Shown piece by piece: positions 14,001 through 16,899 of a stretch of 16,899 nt of DNA. The stretch is from Irineochytrium annulatum. Taxonomy: Eukaryota > Chytridiomycota > Chytridiomycetes > Chytridiales > Chytridiaceae. Both the position numbers and the translations under genes were made by a program. The stretch is from contig JADGJL010000627.1 of NCBI GenBank assembly GCA_027600665.1, positions 1 through 16,899 on the forward strand. The letters run 5' to 3'. Numbering within the stretch: position 1 is the first letter of the stretch; every line of letters starts with the position of its first letter. Below the pieces are notes generated by a model. The model ran no database searches. It saw only the letters and a list, made by a program, of their open reading frames with translations, and was not told the origin of the DNA.

Positions 14001-14946
14001 ATTTCAGCCGCGGTGACCATAGCCACTGTGGCCCAGGCAGGTTATTAGGTAGGCTGAATTGTCCTGGGTCGGAAGCGACGTGCATGGTGAACTGCACTTC
14101 GCACAGATACAGCACGCACATAAGGATATCCGAGAGGAAATCCATTAAGAAGGTGAAGATGATGGCCAATGGTGCCTTGAGTAGTTTCACGAAGAATTGG
14201 AAGTACAGCCTGGCATCAAGGTACGCCCTCGACGTGCTAACCTAATAACTTCAGCGGCCTGCCCAGCTAAGAACTCCTCCCACCTTCCTTCTTGACTCCC
14301 TGAGAATCTTGTAGCTGTCCCGCACGCTGTTATATGATCTAATTCCCCTCCCGCCGCTCCGATGCCACAGCAGCAGGTTACGTGCCGTCACGTCGCGCAA
14401 GTTTTGCACCTCCTCAGACTTCGAGTCCAGCGTCGCGAGCAGCGAGGCATCAACGCCACCATGGATGTTGCCCGTCTCTCGCGTCCACGCCGCTGAGGGT
14501 CCTCCCGCGTTCCGATGATACAATTCGACGGAGCTGGACGCGGTCCCAATTCGCCGCAGCTCCACATCCGACGAACCAGCAGTGAAGTGCCCCGAGGTGC
14601 TGTTTGCGAGCGTGTCCCTGCTTGACAGAAAGCCCCCATCTTCTCCTTCAGCCCACTGGACCCCGCGGTGCGACTGGTGCGCGGACGGCGAGATCTTGTC
14701 CTGCGAGCCGTCGGCCAAGAGAGACGACCGCGAGGCGGGCCGTGCCGTGTCGGGCGCTGGTGACTGGGCTGTGTGTGCCTGTGGGCGATCCGGTGTGGAG
14801 CGACTCCTTGAGTGACGTGGCACCCCGTCACCGCGTCCGGCGCCGGCGATCTCGAGGTCCGGAGTCCCCATAGAGCCGGCAGCAGCGGATTGCGTTGCCT
14901 CTCGTTCGCCCCAGACGGTGGAGGAGGATGGGCCACTGCTCATCAT
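11075..14946 (-). CDS. Slo/BK-family (calcium-activated type) potassium channel alpha subunit, 9 exons
   Basis: This is a tetrameric K+ channel subunit with six membrane helices and a cytosolic RCK gating ring. Exons in order: 14946-14284, 14241-13971, 13916-13517, 13461-12597, 12542-11971, 11908-11580, 11521-11441, 11381-11308, 11251-11075. They give 3432 nt and 1143 residues. Residues 1-220 are a Ser-rich, probably disordered N-terminus with no S0 helix visible. S1 starts at about 243. S4 at about 366-381 has spaced charges (R366, R373, K375, R379, R381). The pore filter STVGYGD (442-448) is split by an intron inside the first Gly codon. RCK1 begins near PFVVVIGKF (about 498) and includes NEIYT (685-689), matching NEMYT around the RCK1 calcium-site Glu of mammalian BK. 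RCK2 follows and contains YLYSPMFAAGRVV. The end, SFGELFRELVLHHGIIALGL with ENDLVFVI, matches the BK C-terminus. The Asp-rich calcium bowl before the RCK2 motif is missing. An acidic or Ca2+ trigger is therefore uncertain; Slo2-like regulation is possible. Confidence 0.94.
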
Positions 14947-15037
14947 GCAGCAAAATCGGTTGAGCGGTGATTCAACATACCAATCGCGAAGGCTGAAAGC
15001 AAGCAAGCATAAGCAACCTATACGACGATATTGATAT
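14947..15037 (-). other. 91-nt intercistronic gap between CRAL-TRIO and Slo channel genes
   Basis: The gap runs between the stop of the upstream minus-strand gene and the first ATG of the channel gene. On the minus strand it holds a pyrimidine-rich tract ending in TTTCAG about 45 nt before the channel ATG, an acceptor-like sequence. The channel frame is open through the gap but contains no earlier ATG. Confidence 0.4.
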
Positions 15038-16899
15038 TTACAGCAGGTTTTTTAGTCGGTCAAGCAGCAACGCCCTCGACTTCTTCAACTGCAGGACGCC
15101 CTTTACAACCATATACATCCACCCCGTCATCACAAGCCCCGCAACCGTGTAGATTGCCGCGCCGTCCCTATTCGTGGGCGCAGAAGGCGTCAGCGGCGAT
15201 GCCGTCGCGCGCGCCTTTAACGACAACCGTATTGGCAGCAGCCCGGTGTCCTCGTCCGAGTCGTCGGAGTTGTCCTCGTCGTCATCCGCCTCCTGCCCGC
15301 CCTTCATAAAGATTCCGCCTCCTCGCTTCTTTGTCGCCTTCGCATGACTCTCAATAACGGACCCGCCAGACCCGGGTCGAATGGTTTTACCCGCATTCCC
15401 GTAGACCGCCCCTTGTGCCGCTCGATTCCGCACCACAAGCGACGCCAACCTCCGGACTACAAAGCGCGACAACATCATCGAAACCGTCCACGGCAGGAAC
15501 ACCGTTCGCTTGAACCTTTGCCCGTCAGCAAACGAGACCCGCTTAGCCGTTGGCGACGACCCTTGCGACCCGCCGCCAATCGCCATCATTCCATTGCTCC
15601 CCCGCGTCGAGCTCGCCCTTCTCATGGGTCTGCCCGACAAGCCCGAGAATGACGCGCTTCGGCCACCAAACGCCGGGAAGTAACTTCCCTCAACCTTGCC
15701 CGATCCATTTAGCCTTCCTATCGACCCATGCAGGCTTTGCTGCGTCATCCGCGGACTCGGCAGTCCCAGAAAGAAGCTCTCTCGCATATCTTGCTGACTG
15801 CCGTGGCCCTTCAGATTCCCATAACTTACGCTCGCCCTCAGTAGGCTGCCTCCATGGCCCTGGCTGCCGCCAAAATTCCTCGTGCTAACACTAGGCCGCA
15901 GGAGCGTCTGAAGGTCCGCGGCGGACCGGACGGGCGCCATGGGCCACTCTGGCGCGTCGTACCAGACGTCCGGGTCGTCTGTCGGGGCGTGGATGTCGAG
16001 GCTGTTAATCTTGGCGAGGACCGAGAGGAGCTGGGCGGTCGGGAGGTTGGACGCGTTGTTCGGGGAGGGGTCCGAGTCGTATGAGGTGAAGATTGGGCAA
16101 GAGGCAAAACTGTAGGGCGGGCTCGGTGTTGGAAGGCCGGCGTACTCGGGAAGAATTTCGGTTGCGTCAAAGTGATTGAGCAGCTCAGCCCGCGAGATAA
16201 ACATGAGCTTCTTGCATGAGTCGGCTGGGAGAGCGGTTTTGATAATAGACCAAATCCCGGCGTGGATCCACCCGTAGTTGAGAACATACTAGAACCATAA
16301 GCCAACATTGAAGTTGCTAACCAATACTAACTATTGTTCCAAAAACTTGAGGATAGTGCCGATGGAAAAGGTCGTACAAGAGCGGTATAAGCTCATAGTT
16401 CTGCATAAGGTCGTCTGTCAGCCGGACGCAAACAACGACAACTACCCTACCAAGTTCGCCATCCCCACGCCATCCAAATCCAAGATCATGCTCAGCTGAA
16501 CCACAAACGAGTCATGAACCTCCCTCTCGCTGGGCGAACCTCCCTCGTCCTGCCCCGGCTTCGGCGCCTTCCACCTCACCCTCGCTTTCTCCCTCGGAAC
16601 GAGGATTCGCGCACTAACCGGGCCCCCACGCGACGACTGCGGCCCGCCCGCATGCAACGGCGACCCCAAGTTCTGCAACGAGAGCCTGAGCGGCGCCCGT
16701 TGGCCCCTGAGTAGCCCCCCGTTCATTGCCGCCGGCTCCCTCCCACCCGCGATGCCCGGCGCCATATGGTGCAGATGCCCTGCAACGCCGCCGTTTGCCC
16801 TCTGAGGCATCAGCATCCCGTCGTCCTCATCGTCCGAGTTTTCCTCCGACATCCGCCGCACGTTCCCCGGGAACGGAATCGGCGGCATGGGCGGCAGGC
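15038..16899 (-). CDS. CRAL-TRIO (Sec14-like) domain protein with C-terminal membrane anchor, 5' end possibly cut
   Basis: This is a predicted lipid-binding or lipid-transfer protein anchored to a membrane by its C-terminus. Exons in order: from the window edge (ATG at 16888) to 16451, 16400-16332, 16288-15038. The introns at 16401-16450 and 16289-16331 are both phase 0. From the ATG it has 585 residues; the frame is open to the edge, so the true start may lie outside. Residues 1-125 are disordered and acidic, then Pro/Arg-rich. The CRAL-TRIO fold spans about 128-220, with SMILDLDGVGMANL, NYELIPLLYDLFHRHYPQVF, YVLNYGWIHAGIWSIIKTAL and AELLNHFDATEILPEYAG. It follows the pattern of the MOSPD2/Sec14 group; the N-terminal CRAL-TRIO-N helices are not seen. 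A FFAT-like VWYDAPE lies at 277-283 after TDDPD, and RVSFAD at 419-424. A hydrophobic segment of about 23 residues (near 547-569) is followed by a short basic tail. No MSP domain is visible. The acceptor at 16401 rather than the nearer AG is needed to keep the frame. Confidence 0.87.
15524..15544 (-). other. RVxF-type PP1-docking motif in the CRAL-TRIO protein
   Basis: The codons read K-R-V-S-F-A-D (Arg at residue 419). The consensus for protein phosphatase 1 docking is a basic residue, then V/I-x-F/W. The exact RVSFAD form is the one found in glycogen-targeting PP1 subunits (family knowledge). It lies in a region otherwise rich in Ser/Gly and Arg and thus probably exposed. Confidence 0.55.
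15947..15979 (-). other. FFAT-like VAP-binding motif in the CRAL-TRIO protein
   Basis: The core VWYDAPE (residues 277-283) is preceded by the acidic stretch TDDPD. The FFAT consensus is EFFDAxE with an acidic lead-in. The aromatic positions 2-3, Asp 4, Ala 5 and Glu 7 are matched or conservatively replaced (Trp, Tyr, Asp, Ala, Glu); position 1 is Val rather than Glu. Confidence 0.5.

Noticed and set aside
15031..15309. Plus-strand frames over 15031-15888
   Set aside because: They are antisense shadows of the CRAL-TRIO gene with Pro/Arg/Ser-rich content and no family match.
16401..16450. Frame break within the CRAL-TRIO domain suggesting a pseudogene
   Set aside because: Using the acceptor at 16401 (ATGCAG) gives a 50-nt phase-0 intron and an intact domain; only the nearer AG at 16415-16416 breaks the frame.

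Overview
The window looks like nuclear DNA of a fungus, probably an early-diverging (zoosporic, chytrid-like) one. The evidence is seven eukaryotic genes split by many short GT-AG introns (mostly 40-75 nt, several with a CTAAC/CTAAT branch site), purine-rich start contexts, and a gene set that includes a Slo/BK-type potassium channel together with a fungal-style short ABCC transporter and a GATA factor. The lineage is inference; no rRNA or other taxonomic marker is present. All exon boundaries were worked out by hand from reading frame, splice signals and family conservation.

Layout from left to right: (1) a small acidic protein resembling Mediator subunit Med11 (minus, 101-793); (2) a 459-nt divergent intergenic region; (3) a 16-exon ABCC/MRP-type full transporter of 1415 residues (plus, 1253-6295); (4) a 212-nt convergent gap with poly(A)-like signals for both neighbours; (5) a gankyrin/Nas6-type ankyrin-repeat proteasome chaperone of 237 residues (minus, 6508-7717), including a 10-nt microexon; (6) a two-exon PIG-Y-like subunit of the GPI-GlcNAc transferase (plus, 7926-8214); (7) a 403-nt convergent gap; (8) a GATA zinc-finger protein of 632 residues (minus, 8618-10901); (9) a Slo-family calcium-activated-type K+ channel of 1143 residues (minus, 11075-14946); (10) a CRAL-TRIO lipid-binding protein with a C-terminal membrane anchor (minus, 15038 to the right edge, 5' end possibly cut).

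The genes do not form a pathway; this is an ordinary compact housekeeping/membrane gene neighbourhood. The most unusual item is the CRAL-TRIO protein. Besides its lipid-binding domain and C-terminal transmembrane segment, it carries a FFAT-like motif (candidate docking to ER VAP proteins) and a textbook RVSFAD motif (candidate docking of protein phosphatase 1). That would make it a candidate membrane-contact-site scaffold. Other points of interest are a Slo channel that keeps the RCK architecture but lacks the acidic calcium bowl, an insertion of about 110 residues inside NBD1 of the ABCC transporter, the 10-nt microexon in the gankyrin gene, and two competing acceptors in the first intron of the GATA gene. 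I found no CRISPR array, transposon, tRNA or rRNA.
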